Shown here: piece by piece, positions 1 through 8,900 of the stretch
Position numbering within the stretch: the first letter of the stretch is position 1
Layout of the letters: each line of letters starts with the position of its first letter
Source of the DNA: an uncultured Pedobacter sp.
GTDB taxonomy: Bacteria > Bacteroidota > Bacteroidia > Sphingobacteriales > Sphingobacteriaceae
Direction of reading: 5' to 3'
Assembly: GCA_946478755.1 (NCBI GenBank)
Contig: CAMLDJ010000089.1
Span: forward strand, 1 to 18,329
Length of the DNA stretch: 18,329 nucleotides
Notes under the pieces: model-generated
The model's database searches: none
Seen by the model: only the letters and a program-made list of their open reading frames with translations
What the model was told of the DNA's origin: nothing
Translations under genes and position numbers: made by a program

Positions 1-64
1 GGTTCTGCGTATTTTCAACATCATATTCTTTAGAACCGGGCTTTGGTGTTTTTCGGTTTTTCAT
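1..64 (-). CDS. Start of an unidentified gene, cut by the left edge
   Basis: An ATG at 64 on the minus strand opens a reading frame with no stop to the window edge, giving about 21 codons that begin MKNRKTPKPG and are rich in Lys and Pro. It starts 28 nt after the stop of the response regulator gene at 93-524, on the same strand, which fits an operon. Too little is visible to name a family. A partner kinase or another regulator is possible from context only. The frame could also be open by chance, since it is so short. Confidence 0.35.
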   Translation of the reverse strand, partial: MKNRKTPKPGSKEYDVENTQN

Positions 65-92
65 GCTAATATTTGTTTTTTATCCCCAGCGA

Positions 93-524
93 TCAAACCA
101 TTACCCGCATGTATTTTTCTATTTTGCTCATCAAATCATCGGGTTTAAACGGTTTACCGATAAACGCGTCGCAGCCATATTTTCCTACTGACAAAAACAT
201 ATTATTGTGGGCAGAGAAGATAATTACTGGGATGTTTGTCGTTTGTTTATATCTTTTAATTTGATTGCAGAGAATCTCGCCGTTTAATACAGGCAAAGTA
301 TAATCCAGCAAAATCAGATCAGGCCTGTACTCTTCAACCAGGGGCAGAATATTTTCCACACTGGTATATGCTCTATATAAATATCCGGCACGGGTAAAAA
401 TAATTCCGAGTACTTCAAGCAAGGCTTCATCATCTTCAATGATGAGAATCTTTTTAGCGGAGTTAGCCTGACTAACAAATCCGAAATCCAAGTTATTAAA
501 AACAGAGTGATATAAATTTTCCAT
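93..524 (-). CDS. Single-domain response regulator (CheY-like receiver)
   Basis: A 143-residue stand-alone receiver domain that would be phosphorylated by a histidine kinase or act as a phosphorelay intermediate. The acidic pocket is E30-D31-D32 in the segment ILIIEDDE. The phosphoacceptor is D74 in LILLDYTLP, the switch Ser is S104 in IIFSA, and the conserved Lys is K124 followed by Pro in GKPF. There is no DNA-binding or other output domain after about residue 140, so it probably acts by protein contact. The 24 residues before the receiver core are longer than usual, so an internal start is possible, but no better Met lies near the core. The probable next gene of the operon starts 28 nt downstream. 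It is divergent from the membrane protein gene at 780. The cognate kinase is not in the window. Confidence 0.9.
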   Translation of the reverse strand: MENLYHSVFNNLDFGFVSQANSAKKILIIEDDEALLEVLGIIFTRAGYLYRAYTSVENILPLVEEYRPDLILLDYTLPVLNGEILCNQIKRYKQTTNIPVIIFSAHNNMFLSVGKYGCDAFIGKPFKPDDLMSKIEKYMRVMV

Positions 525-779
525 AAGCTTGCAATAATTTTCTATCCCTAATGCTTCTTGATGAAGACTACGATAAAATTACGAGAAGCCTTTATAATTC
601 ATACATGTATTTATACGGTTTTTAAACGGGCAAAATACTAATTTTTAAGGCGTTATACCTAAACAGACCATCAGATACCACTGGCGATATCAGGCTTTTC
701 CCCGGCATTTTAAACAATACTTGGTGTTGCTGGTTTATACACATAATAGCAAATACTGGAGAATGATAAACCTAAGATC
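525..779. other. Divergent intergenic region, no clear element
   Basis: This 255-bp AT-rich spacer separates the divergent response regulator (minus) and DUF6766-like gene (plus) and must hold both promoters. I saw no perfect TAnnTTTG box correctly placed for either gene, and no hairpin strong enough to name. Short palindromic pieces such as GATATC near 690 are within chance. Confidence 0.4.
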
Positions 780-1454
780 ATGGAAACAAATCAAATGAAG
801 AAGTATTCTTTTTTTTACCGCAATGGGCTGACTATCGTATTTCTAAGCATATTCCTGATCACCCTGGCCGCGCAGGCCTATACAGGTTGGAAAACACATA
901 ATAATGACTTACAAGAAGAACAGGTAAACGAAATCGGTTTTGGCACTTACCTAAAAAGCGGACATTTTATTGCTGCCACATTTGAGAACTTTGAGAGTGA
1001 GTTCCTTCAAATGGCATTGTACGTACTCATGACGGTTTCCCTGCGTCAGATCGGATCTGCAGAATCAAAAAAACTGGATGAACCTGAAGAAGTTGATCGC
1101 GAGCCAAAACCCTCCAAAGATGCACCCTGGGCCGTAAAAAGGGGCGGCTTGATCTTAAAAATATACAGTAATTCACTTTCCATTTGTTTCTTTATACTGT
1201 TCTTTGCAAGCTGGGGATTGCACCTGTATGGCAGCTGGCAGAGCCATAATGTAGAACAGCTGATAAAAAAACTGCCTAAGGAAAGTATATTAACTTACCT
1301 GGGGCAGCCTAACTTTTGGTTTGAAACTTTCCAGAACTGGCAAAGTGAATTCCTATCCGTATTTTCTATTGTATTTTTAACCATATTCCTGCGGCAGAAA
1401 GGTTCTCCCGAATCCAAGCCGGTTGATGCACCGCATATGGAAACCGGCAAGTAA
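780..1454 (+). CDS. DUF6766-type membrane protein with internal duplication
   Basis: A 224-residue integral membrane protein that I match to the DUF6766 family by its motif pattern; no function is established. It is two copies of one module. Residues about 14-97 contain RNGLTIV, ATFENFESEFLQM and LRQIGSAESK; residues about 129-213 contain SNSLSIC, ETFQNWQSEFLSV and LRQKGSPESK. Each module has a membrane helix, a polar loop with an aromatic Tyr/His/Asn stretch (TGWKTHNN versus GSWQSHNV), and a second helix, giving four helices in all. An acidic/Lys/Pro linker at 98-120 joins them. An alternative start is Met6. The lipoprotein gene follows 63 nt downstream on the same strand. Related proteins are often small soil-bacterial membrane proteins of unknown role, so a stress role here is only suggested by the neighbours. 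Confidence 0.8.
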   Translation: METNQMKKYSFFYRNGLTIVFLSIFLITLAAQAYTGWKTHNNDLQEEQVNEIGFGTYLKSGHFIAATFENFESEFLQMALYVLMTVSLRQIGSAESKKLDEPEEVDREPKPSKDAPWAVKRGGLILKIYSNSLSICFFILFFASWGLHLYGSWQSHNVEQLIKKLPKESILTYLGQPNFWFETFQNWQSEFLSVFSIVFLTIFLRQKGSPESKPVDAPHMETGK

Positions 1455-1517
1455 GCTAAAATTGAGGAAACCATCTGGACAGCTGCTTGTTATAGCTTAT
1501 AAATAAAATGTAATCTT

Positions 1518-2105
1518 ATGAAAAAATTAATTTATTTATTTGCAATCCCTGTAACTGTAATGATGTTCCAGGCTTGCGGAAGGGGCACTAATAATGCCAA
1601 CGGGACTGCCGACAGTTCAAATGCGGTAATAGATACCGCATCGAACACAATGAACAGTGGCGAAATGGCTACAGAGCCCTCAGATGGAGATTTTGCGACA
1701 AAAGCCGCAACTGGAGGAATGGCTGAGGTTGCAACCGCACAGCTTGCCCTCACCAAAACCAGCAACGCCCAAATTAAAGACTTTGCCCGTATGATGGTTG
1801 CCGATCATGGGAAAGCAAATGAAGAATTGAAGGCCATTGCGAAGATGAAAAATATGAGCTTGCCGGAAGCAACCGATGAGGAGCACCAGAAAAAAATGGA
1901 TGAACTAAACATGAAAACAGGAAATGATTTTGATAAAGCATATATATCGGCCATGGTAGATGATCACAAAAAAACGCTTCAGCTGATGCAGGATGAAGCT
2001 AAGGACGGAAAGGATACTGATCTTAAAGCATTTGCTGCGAAAACAGCTCCTGTAGTTCAGTCCCACCTGGATATGATCAATAAAATTCAGGATAGGATGA
2101 AGTAA
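1518..2105 (+). CDS. DUF4142 family lipoprotein
   Basis: A 195-residue predicted lipoprotein. The signal peptide is residues 1-19 with lipobox FQAC, so Cys20 would be lipidated. A low-complexity Asn/Thr/Ser/Ala linker at about 21-55 follows, then a DUF4142 domain at about 56-190, which is a ferritin-like four-helix bundle. Family hallmarks seen are MMVADHGKANEEL (D96-H97), MVDDHKKTL (D149-H150) and VVQSHLDMI (H183). DUF4142 proteins are periplasmic or envelope proteins of unknown biochemical role, common in Bacteroidota and Proteobacteria and often near stress regulators. It lies downstream of the DUF6766-like gene on the same strand, converges with the ECF sigma gene at 2215-2742, and ends just before a strong hairpin terminator. 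The family call is confident; the function is unknown. Confidence 0.88.
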   Translation: MKKLIYLFAIPVTVMMFQACGRGTNNANGTADSSNAVIDTASNTMNSGEMATEPSDGDFATKAATGGMAEVATAQLALTKTSNAQIKDFARMMVADHGKANEELKAIAKMKNMSLPEATDEEHQKKMDELNMKTGNDFDKAYISAMVDDHKKTLQLMQDEAKDGKDTDLKAFAAKTAPVVQSHLDMINKIQDRMK

Positions 2106-2129
2106 ACTGCACAAAATATATTGACATAA

Positions 2130-2156
2130 AAAATCCCGGTCAATGGCCGGGATTTT
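2130..2156. terminator. Bidirectional intrinsic terminator
   Basis: A 10-bp perfect stem, AAAATCCCGG (2130-2139) with CCGGGATTTT (2147-2156), encloses a 7-nt loop. On the plus strand it follows the lipoprotein stop by about 24 nt and the stem runs into TTTTATTT. On the minus strand it lies about 58 nt after the sigma factor stop and is followed by a run of six T. It sits between two convergent genes and should terminate both. Confidence 0.85.
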
Positions 2157-2214
2157 ATTTGATCAAGAGATTGTTCCAGCTGGTGTCAACATGGAAGGTC
2201 AATCAACAATTGAT

Positions 2215-2742
2215 TTAATTTGATTTAAGAAATTGTGCCCGGTACATCTTTAAATTTTTCTTCAGCACAATTCTTGCACAGTGGATCCTGGTTTTAACAG
2301 TTCCAATTGGAATTTGCAATTCATCTGCTATTTCGTGGTATTTATATCCTTCAAAATATTTAATAAAGGGATAATAGTAATCAAACGGGAGCTTAGCCAA
2401 CACCTTGTAAATATCATCCATGGAACATTTACTTTCTCCTAAATTGCTGTCCGAATTACCGTCAAAACTATTCACCTGGCTAATGCTTTCGGCCATATAG
2501 AACTTCAGTTTGTTCTTTCTGCGGTAATTATTGATAAATGTATTTTTCAGGATCATATACAACCAACTTTTTAAATTGGTTCCCTGTTCGAATTTTTCGG
2601 CATAACGCACCGCTTTGAGCATCGTATCCTGTACAAGATCATCTGCATCATCTTCATTCCTGGTAAATGAAATAGCAAAGCTGCGTAAACTGTCCTTAAA
2701 TGTCCATAACTGTCGGTTAAAATCTAGTGATTCTGTTTTCAT
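2215..2742 (-). CDS. ECF-type RNA polymerase sigma factor
   Basis: A 175-residue group 4 sigma factor that directs RNA polymerase to a regulon, probably stress-related. Region 2 spans about residues 17-80 with DDADDLVQDTMLKA and the -10 recognition stretch GTNLKSWLYMILKNTFI ending in NNYRR. Region 4 spans about 110-165 with the helix-turn-helix YHEIADELQIPIGTVKTRIH. The GTNLKSWL...NTFINNYRR pattern is typical of a Bacteroidota ECF group distinct from the FecI-like group. No anti-sigma gene is adjacent: the downstream neighbour is the convergent DUF4142 lipoprotein, and the upstream neighbour is the unrelated thioredoxin gene. It may therefore be controlled by an unlinked partner, for example by partner switching through a response regulator. 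That link is inference. Confidence 0.92.
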   Translation of the reverse strand: MKTESLDFNRQLWTFKDSLRSFAISFTRNEDDADDLVQDTMLKAVRYAEKFEQGTNLKSWLYMILKNTFINNYRRKNKLKFYMAESISQVNSFDGNSDSNLGESKCSMDDIYKVLAKLPFDYYYPFIKYFEGYKYHEIADELQIPIGTVKTRIHCARIVLKKNLKMYRAQFLKSN

Positions 2743-2827
2743 CGTAATGTTTTAGATTAAGTGGCTCTGTAAAAAGCCCAAACATTATGCCTATCAAAAA
2801 TACTCTATTGATAAATCGACGATTATC

Positions 2828-2835
2828 CAAAATTA
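2828..2835 (-). promoter_or_regulatory. Possible -7 promoter box for the ECF sigma gene
   Basis: The minus strand reads TAATTTTG, a match to the Bacteroidota -7 consensus TAnnTTTG, about 85 nt upstream of the sigma start. No TTTG -33 element lies at the expected distance, so this could be chance. Confidence 0.3.
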
Positions 2836-3006
2836 GGAACATTTCCCGTACTTTATCTATCTGTGTAAGCGTAAATTAACGGATAAAGCTCGTATTTATA
2901 CCTGTTAAAAAAACAAGATACTTGTACAGAAATCAATCCATTTTGTTTAATTTTTTCCGCAAACGCTTCTATATTCTAAACGCTAACCCAAAGTTTCTTA
3001 ATTGTT

Positions 3007-3033
3007 AAAAAAATACACCCGTAAAAATACGAA
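3007..3033 (-). terminator. Weak terminator candidate after the TlpA-like gene
   Basis: On the minus strand, TTCGTA and TACGGG can pair (two G-T wobbles) around a four-T loop, followed by a seven-T run at 3013-3007. It begins about 10 nt after the stop of the last gene in the sigma/fecR/susCD unit, where a terminator is expected, but the stem is weak. Confidence 0.35.
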
Positions 3034-3042
3034 TGAAAAAGA

Positions 3043-4311
3043 TTACGACTGTTCTTTTGCAAGATCTATCATCGCTTCTAACTCATTGACCAGTTCAGAA
3101 TCAGAACTAAATCCCGAACTCATGAATCGCAGTCTGCCTTTTTTATCAATCACTGCCTTCGTCGGTATACCCTTCACCTTATAAGATGAAACAACCCTAT
3201 AACTGCCTGTCTTTCCAGGTGTAGCCTCATCCATCAAAACATTAAAAGAATATTTGTTCTTTTCCAGGAACGACTTCACCCGTGCTAATGCTCCCTCCTC
3301 CTTTTCCTGGGTTGCAATAAACAGGAATATAACATCCCTGTGTTTCGATACCATTTTTTGCATTGCCGGAAAGGATGCAATACAAGGCACACACCAGGTA
3401 GCCCAGAAATCCAGCACTACTATTTTTCCCTTTAAGTCTGCTAAGGATACCTGTTTTCCGTTCAGGTCTTTCAAAGTAAAGCCTGGCGCTTCGGAATCCA
3501 GCATTTTTGCCTTCAGTGTTTCTTTAACGGCTGATTGTACACCTTGCTGTAGTTTGCTTAAGTATTCTTCAAATCCTTTTGCGTCGCCATGTTTACGCGT
3601 GTATAATTCTTTCAACTGGGTATCCATCGCGGCAGTTGATTTGCCGGTTCTGGTTAGGGTTTCCAACAGCTCGTATGCTTTATCTTGCTTACCGGTCAAT
3701 GCCAGCAAACGGGCATACCTTTCTACAGAAGGGGCAAGTCCTTCTTCAACAGGACCATTAAAAGCCTTTTCCTGATACATGAGGGCATCCTTAAACCTGC
3801 CATTCGCAAAGAGTGCGCTGGCATAGGTGTCGTAGTAAGGATACTGAGCAAAGCCCATGAACCGCTTCCAGTCTTCGACCGACATATCAGCAGGCTTGGC
3901 CCGCGGATCATCTTTATAAGACAGATACAGATCAATCGTCTCCTTTGCCAGCTGTTCGGCCATCTTTGTATCTTTCCCTTCTTTGACGAGCATAGACGCA
4001 GCCATATTCATATATGAGGTCTGGTTAAACTTGCTTTTCATGCCACCAATATATTTTTTAAAGGCTGCATACTTACCCTTGCGCAGAAAGGCGAGCGCCA
4101 CATTCCCTTTTAGCACATCAATTGGTTCCGCATCTTTCACCGCGTCCAGCTTATTTTCTGCAATAATCTTATTCATCAACGCGACATTTTTTTCCGGATC
4201 GCTTTCTTTCGACATGCTTTTCATTTGTTCCATCAAAGAAGTTTGCTGCGCATTTACAGCCATGCATAAAAAGCATAATACAACGAGTACTAAGTATTTA
4301 ATTTTTTTCAT
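3043..4311 (-). CDS. TlpA-like thioredoxin-fold protein with helical N-terminal region
   Basis: A 422-residue exported thiol-disulfide protein. A signal peptide (residues 1-21, cleavage after VNA) precedes an alpha-helical region at about 25-260 that looks like TPR or other helical repeats. A redoxin/thioredoxin domain follows at about 272-420. The active site is C307-V-P-C310 in DFWATWCVPC, and the cis-Pro loop is GIPT (P383). It should act in the periplasm or on the outer membrane as a reductase or oxidoreductase; the substrate is unknown. It is the last gene of the sigma-fecR-susC-susD series, 127 nt after the susD stop. TlpA-like proteins next to SusC/SusD are common in Sphingobacteria, possibly keeping Cys residues of envelope proteins reduced. 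The wide gap means it might also have its own promoter. Confidence 0.9.
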   Translation of the reverse strand: MKKIKYLVLVVLCFLCMAVNAQQTSLMEQMKSMSKESDPEKNVALMNKIIAENKLDAVKDAEPIDVLKGNVALAFLRKGKYAAFKKYIGGMKSKFNQTSYMNMAASMLVKEGKDTKMAEQLAKETIDLYLSYKDDPRAKPADMSVEDWKRFMGFAQYPYYDTYASALFANGRFKDALMYQEKAFNGPVEEGLAPSVERYARLLALTGKQDKAYELLETLTRTGKSTAAMDTQLKELYTRKHGDAKGFEEYLSKLQQGVQSAVKETLKAKMLDSEAPGFTLKDLNGKQVSLADLKGKIVVLDFWATWCVPCIASFPAMQKMVSKHRDVIFLFIATQEKEEGALARVKSFLEKNKYSFNVLMDEATPGKTGSYRVVSSYKVKGIPTKAVIDKKGRLRFMSSGFSSDSELVNELEAMIDLAKEQS

Positions 4312-4396
4312 TAGTATATATTTGTTTTAAGGTTATAAAGCTTTCGGCTTATTATTCATTAATAGCTATAGTTTTTATTTGTATTTATGAGCTCGT

Positions 4397-4416
4397 AAAC
4401 CCGGTTTATTGGGTTT
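4397..4416. other. Small hairpin between susD-like and TlpA-like genes
   Basis: AAACCC (4397-4402) and GGGTTT (4411-4416) form a 6-bp inverted repeat with an 8-nt loop, about 22 nt after the susD-like stop. On the minus (coding) strand no T run follows, so it is not a standard terminator. It may lower read-through or protect the upstream mRNA, or be chance. Confidence 0.3.
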
Positions 4417-4438
4417 TCTTTCAAAATTTATCAATTGG

Positions 4439-5872
4439 TTATGGATTATCCTGCATACCCGGATTGGCCAAAAGAATCCTTGGTGGAATTTTTAACACGA
4501 ACCGTTCGGCTTTCAGCTGATACATGGTAGCACTGGCATCCGCAGCATATAAAGTGTGGGTATAGGCAGGTGTTGTAAACTCAGGGTCGACAGAAAGCCT
4601 TCTCATGTCAAACCAACGTACCCCTAACCCGGCAAATTCCCGCAGGCGTTCTTCCATTACAAATTGCAGCAAACGTTTTTGATCGTCTACCACCTCGGAA
4701 GGCAGGGGCGCGTTAGTCTTAGGCATACGAGATTCCCGGAATTTTTTCAGGTCTTCAGCAGCACCCTGACGGTCATCCATTCTGGCTTTGCACTCCGCAA
4801 GGAGCAAGCATACATCGGGCAGGTTTACACCAAAAGGAACGATACTAGGTGCTGTCCGGCGCTGTGCAGCTGCCGGGAAGGCTGTGCCCACGGGAAAAGG
4901 CGTGCCAGAGTAGAGCATCCGGCGGAGATCTGATGGTGCATACAGGTTCATTATTTCACTCTTTACCTGGAGCGTATTCATCAACACATGGAAATTCGAG
5001 AACTGTCGTAAGTAGGCGACTTCCTGATTAGTAGAAGTTGAGGGATAATTAGGCCCAAATGTGCCGATCGGCATAAATGCACCGTTTGGCGCAAATGTTT
5101 CATTGTAATCATACATTTTAACGGGTATCGGTCCTGTACTAAATTCCTGCAAAGCCGATTCAAGAAGCGGTCGTGCTTCTTCAAACCGCTGCATAAAAAC
5201 ATAAACCTTACCGAGCAGCGCCTGGGCAGCAGGTTTGCTCATGCGCAGCCGGTGAAATACCCGGGCAGACAGGTCTGGCATAGCTTTTTGCAAATCGCTT
5301 AAGATAAAATCGTAGACTTCCTGCACGGAGGCCCTGCTAAAACTGTTAACGGTAATATCTGCCGTAGTGATGACAGGAAAGCCCGGATCATCGGCGGCAG
5401 TAGCTTTCTGATAAGGTTTGCCATAATAATTGATGAGCAAAAAGTAGGTCCATGCACGTCCCGCAAGCGCTTCGGCTAATATTGCACGCTTTTGTTCCGG
5501 TGTTCCGTCCGATGCACCCATCACCTCATTGATGATCTTGTTGTAGGTGTAGAGACCAACAAGCGGGCCAGAAGTTTCCGGACTGTCCTCATCAGGCTGG
5601 TAAATATCAGCGCTCCAGGTAAACAGACGCTGCTCACGTAAAGTGAGCCCACTATAATAGGGGTTGGATGCGGTAACTTCATCTCCAAGCAGGAGTTGGG
5701 CATCCGTACCAACGTTCTGGAGGTTAGTGTTGTTTAACAGAAGTTCGTAATCTTTGTAGCCCACAGCAATTACCTTTCCTTTCGGTAAAACCTCGAGAAA
5801 ACTCTTTTTACAGGATACGCCTGATATCAGTAAAGCCATCAGTAAAACCAGCGTAGTAATATATCTTTTCAT
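4439..5872 (-). CDS. SusD/RagB-family outer-membrane lipoprotein
   Basis: A 477-residue SusD-like nutrient-binding lipoprotein that forms a lid on the SusC barrel at the cell surface. The signal peptide ends in the lipobox GVSC, so Cys21 would be lipidated, and CKKSFLEVLPKG follows as in many SusD proteins. The N-terminal SusD-like part (about 25-230) has AEALAGRAWTYFLLINYYGKPY, the TPR-type signature of the family. The C-terminal part has a KFRESRMP-type helix and ends KIPPRILLANPGMQDNP, matching the usual 'P..E...NPGM.QNP' ending. Length is near normal (450-600 residues). It starts 42 nt after the susC-like stop, so the two are co-transcribed. The ligand cannot be read from the sequence; no glycan-degrading enzyme is nearby. 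Confidence 0.93.
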   Translation of the reverse strand: MKRYITTLVLLMALLISGVSCKKSFLEVLPKGKVIAVGYKDYELLLNNTNLQNVGTDAQLLLGDEVTASNPYYSGLTLREQRLFTWSADIYQPDEDSPETSGPLVGLYTYNKIINEVMGASDGTPEQKRAILAEALAGRAWTYFLLINYYGKPYQKATAADDPGFPVITTADITVNSFSRASVQEVYDFILSDLQKAMPDLSARVFHRLRMSKPAAQALLGKVYVFMQRFEEARPLLESALQEFSTGPIPVKMYDYNETFAPNGAFMPIGTFGPNYPSTSTNQEVAYLRQFSNFHVLMNTLQVKSEIMNLYAPSDLRRMLYSGTPFPVGTAFPAAAQRRTAPSIVPFGVNLPDVCLLLAECKARMDDRQGAAEDLKKFRESRMPKTNAPLPSEVVDDQKRLLQFVMEERLREFAGLGVRWFDMRRLSVDPEFTTPAYTHTLYAADASATMYQLKAERFVLKIPPRILLANPGMQDNP

Positions 5873-5914
5873 ATACTCTGTTTATAATTTATTTAATGTT
5901 CTTGGTATCTCCTG

Positions 5915-8900
5915 TTAAAACTGAACGCTTAATCCTGCTGTAAGCGTACCCTGATTGGCGCGCATATAACGGATCCCTCCCGCCCTTTCTCCAGCCAGGC
6001 TGCCGCCGGGAGCATCGTGAAATTCTGGGTCAATATCATAGTTATTTGCTTTCCAAAGCATCACATTAGACAATTGCAGACGCAGCTTGACACCGTTAAG
6101 CTTAGCATGGGACACGAGTGTTTTCGGCAAATCATAAGCAAGCGATATATCCCTGAGCTTAACGAAGGCAGCGCTCACTACGTTGATATCTCCCTGGGTA
6201 TAATACCGTGTATCACGGCGGCTTGCGTTATCACTATTTACAGGTATCCATGAGGGAACATTTGTGTTCAACTCATCGCCCGGCTGCATCCACCTGTCAG
6301 CAAATTCCGAATGCACGTTGCCGCTGCGGAAACGCAGATCGCCGCTTTGCATGGCTGCATTAGCGGTTAGCGTAAACAATCCATTGCCAGAGTAAAAATC
6401 ATTTACATCCCTGCGCATCACATTGCCAAAATTATAAACCATATTCGCAGCCAGCTCTATATTTCCAAAGCGGAAGATATTGGAAAGACCACCATTCCAT
6501 ACCGGCTGATAGGTGCCCATGTACACGACATCTTCAGGTAAAGCAGTATTTCTGTCCTTTGTAACTTCGCCAGACTGCAGCCTGATTTGCGGATCGCCCA
6601 GATTGTCGAGCCCTGCATAATCATATGCAAAAACGGCAAATGCAGAATAACCGGCAAGATAGACTGTACTGGCTTTTTGAGCACCGGTAGAAATAAGGAC
6701 CGGCTGATTAAGCCTGGTGATCTTATTGCGGTTATAGGCCAGCACAAGTTGGCTGATCCAGCGGAAACGACCCGATTCGACATTAACAGAGCGTGCAGAA
6801 ACTTCTATACCTGTATTGCGCATATCTCCAAAGTTTCCCACAACAGTATTATAACCCGATAAGGGGTTTACCTCCATCTGGCCAATCAGGTTATCTGTTT
6901 TTTTGTCATAAAAATCAACCGATCCACTGATCCTATTGCCCTGGAGGATACCGAAGTCCGCTCCAATATTTAATGTACGAGAACTTTCCCAGGTCAATGC
7001 GGCGTTAGCAGGCGTTGTAATAGCTAAACCAGTATTGCCGGGTAGTGCGGAGCCCGACTGCGCACTTAAGATATCATAAGAAGCGGCAGTACCCGGAACA
7101 GGAGAATTTCCGGTAAGACCGTACGACACCCTCAATGAAAGGTCGTTGAACATACTTTGGTCCATAAATGATTCCTCCTTCAAATCCCATCGCGCGCCGA
7201 TACTCCATACCGGCCTATTCTGCGAAGAACGATCCTTGCCAAACAGGTTTGACTGGTCAAACCTTAAGCTCCCGCTTAAGGTGTAGCGGTTGAGGTAGGT
7301 ATACCCGATGTTTCCATAATAGGAAAGAAACCGCACCCGGTCTTCTTTTTCGGTAAAAGGCATCGCATTGGCAAGAATGCTTCGGGTGCCATTATTGGGC
7401 ATTACAGTACCGGGTATGCCGGTGCTACTGGTAAGTTTCGCGTAGTCGATTGCGGGGTAAGTCTGGAGTAGTTCGTTATACCCCCGTATAAGCGACATGC
7501 TGTTTTCGAACAACTGCTCCTGTATTTCCTGACCGGCGAGTACTGAAAGCTGGTGTTTTTGATCAGCCCATGACTTCTCATAGCTTAGCTGGTTTCGTAC
7601 CGTCCAGTTATTTTGTGCGACATTGGTAAGTGCGTACCGGCCGCCGTCAACCGGCAGATAATACACAGGCACTGGTGAACTGGCATTGGCAGGAACGGTA
7701 AACTGGGCGGCCTCGGAGCGTACCAGGTAACTCTTGCTGTTGTCGTACGATTTGTTTTTTTCTGCGGATTTGAACAATCCATATACCCCTGAGAAAGCAA
7801 GTCCATCAATAATTCTGGCGGTAAGTCCAGCCGTAATTCTGGCTGCAAGCAAATCGCCCCTTGTATAACCGTACTGCGATTCCTCCAGCGGATTATAATC
7901 GAGGTTGATGCCACTTTGTTGTTCAAATAATGCTTTTGTAGGAGCTGAAAGTTGCTTTACATACGAGATCGAGATTGGGTTACCTTGTGCATCTTTAAAC
8001 ATTTGGTAAGGCAGGAAATGGTTGTCTACCTCAATATTCCTTGGGCTGCCTGTCCGCACATTGGTCAGGTCAGTGACCAGGAACAGATCAAGATGCTTAT
8101 TTAAATTATAATCCTGTTTTACGTTGATCTTATATCCGTTGTTTGTTTCGCCCGGTCTGTTGCTTTGCGTTCCGGTGTAGGCGAGTGAGCCGTAAATCCC
8201 ATACGATATTCCTCCGCCCTGAAGGGACAAAGTATGATTTGTTAGTAATGCCGGACGATACCAGATGTCACGGATCTGACCAAGATTGTTAATCGATGCC
8301 AGGCTATCGAGACTGGCATTAGCCTGTGCATCGGATATCAGCCCCCTGTCACGGTTGTAAAGAATGAGGTTGTGTGGAGGCACGCCTACAGATGCAAGTC
8401 CGGTATAAGCGCTAACAGTTTCCCATTTGTACAGGTCGGGCCGGAAGATATCCTTAGCTGCATGAATAAATTGCTGGCTGTTAAGCACCGGGTAATAATC
8501 TACATCCGGTCTTCCTTGAAAGTTCACGAAGCCGTTGTATGCTATCGCAAGCTTTTCATTCCGATTGCCCTTACGGGTAGTTACAACGATCACACCATTC
8601 GCTGCCCTTGAGCCCCAGATGGACGCTGCGGCTGCATCTTTTAATACGGTAATGTCCTCCACATCCTGAGGATTCACAGAATTAATGTTATCCAGGGGCA
8701 CACCATCTACCACCACCAGGGGGGATTTGTTGCTATTAATGGAAGTCAGGCCCCGGATTAGAATCGGCGTGCCTGTTGCCGAAGGGGCATTGTTGACCGT
8801 AAGTCCCGGCACCAATCCCTCAAGCCGTTGCAGGATATTCATTGATGTTGTTCTGTCCTTTAGCGTTTTCAGATCGGGCTTTGCATAAGCACCGGCACTA

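Larger units (their letters stand above)
2743..3042. other. 300-bp AT-rich gap between sigma and TlpA-like genes
   Basis: Both flanking genes are on the minus strand, so this gap holds the 3' end signals of the TlpA-like gene and the promoter of the sigma gene. It contains a possible minus-strand -7 box (2828-2835) and a weak hairpin with a T tract (3007-3033). I saw no gene in it. Confidence 0.5.

Noticed and set aside
2768..2784. GGCT...AGCC hairpin in the sigma gene leader
   Set aside because: Only a 4-bp stem with an 8-base loop or more, within chance for the region.
4317..4324. TATATTTG on the plus strand, a match to the -7 consensus
   Set aside because: No plus-strand gene follows; both neighbours are on the minus strand.
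7585..7926. Open frames of 60-117 codons in other frames and strands inside the susC-, susD-, fecR- and TlpA-like genes
   Set aside because: They lie wholly within strongly recognised genes and show no family features of their own; they are shadows of the real reading frames.
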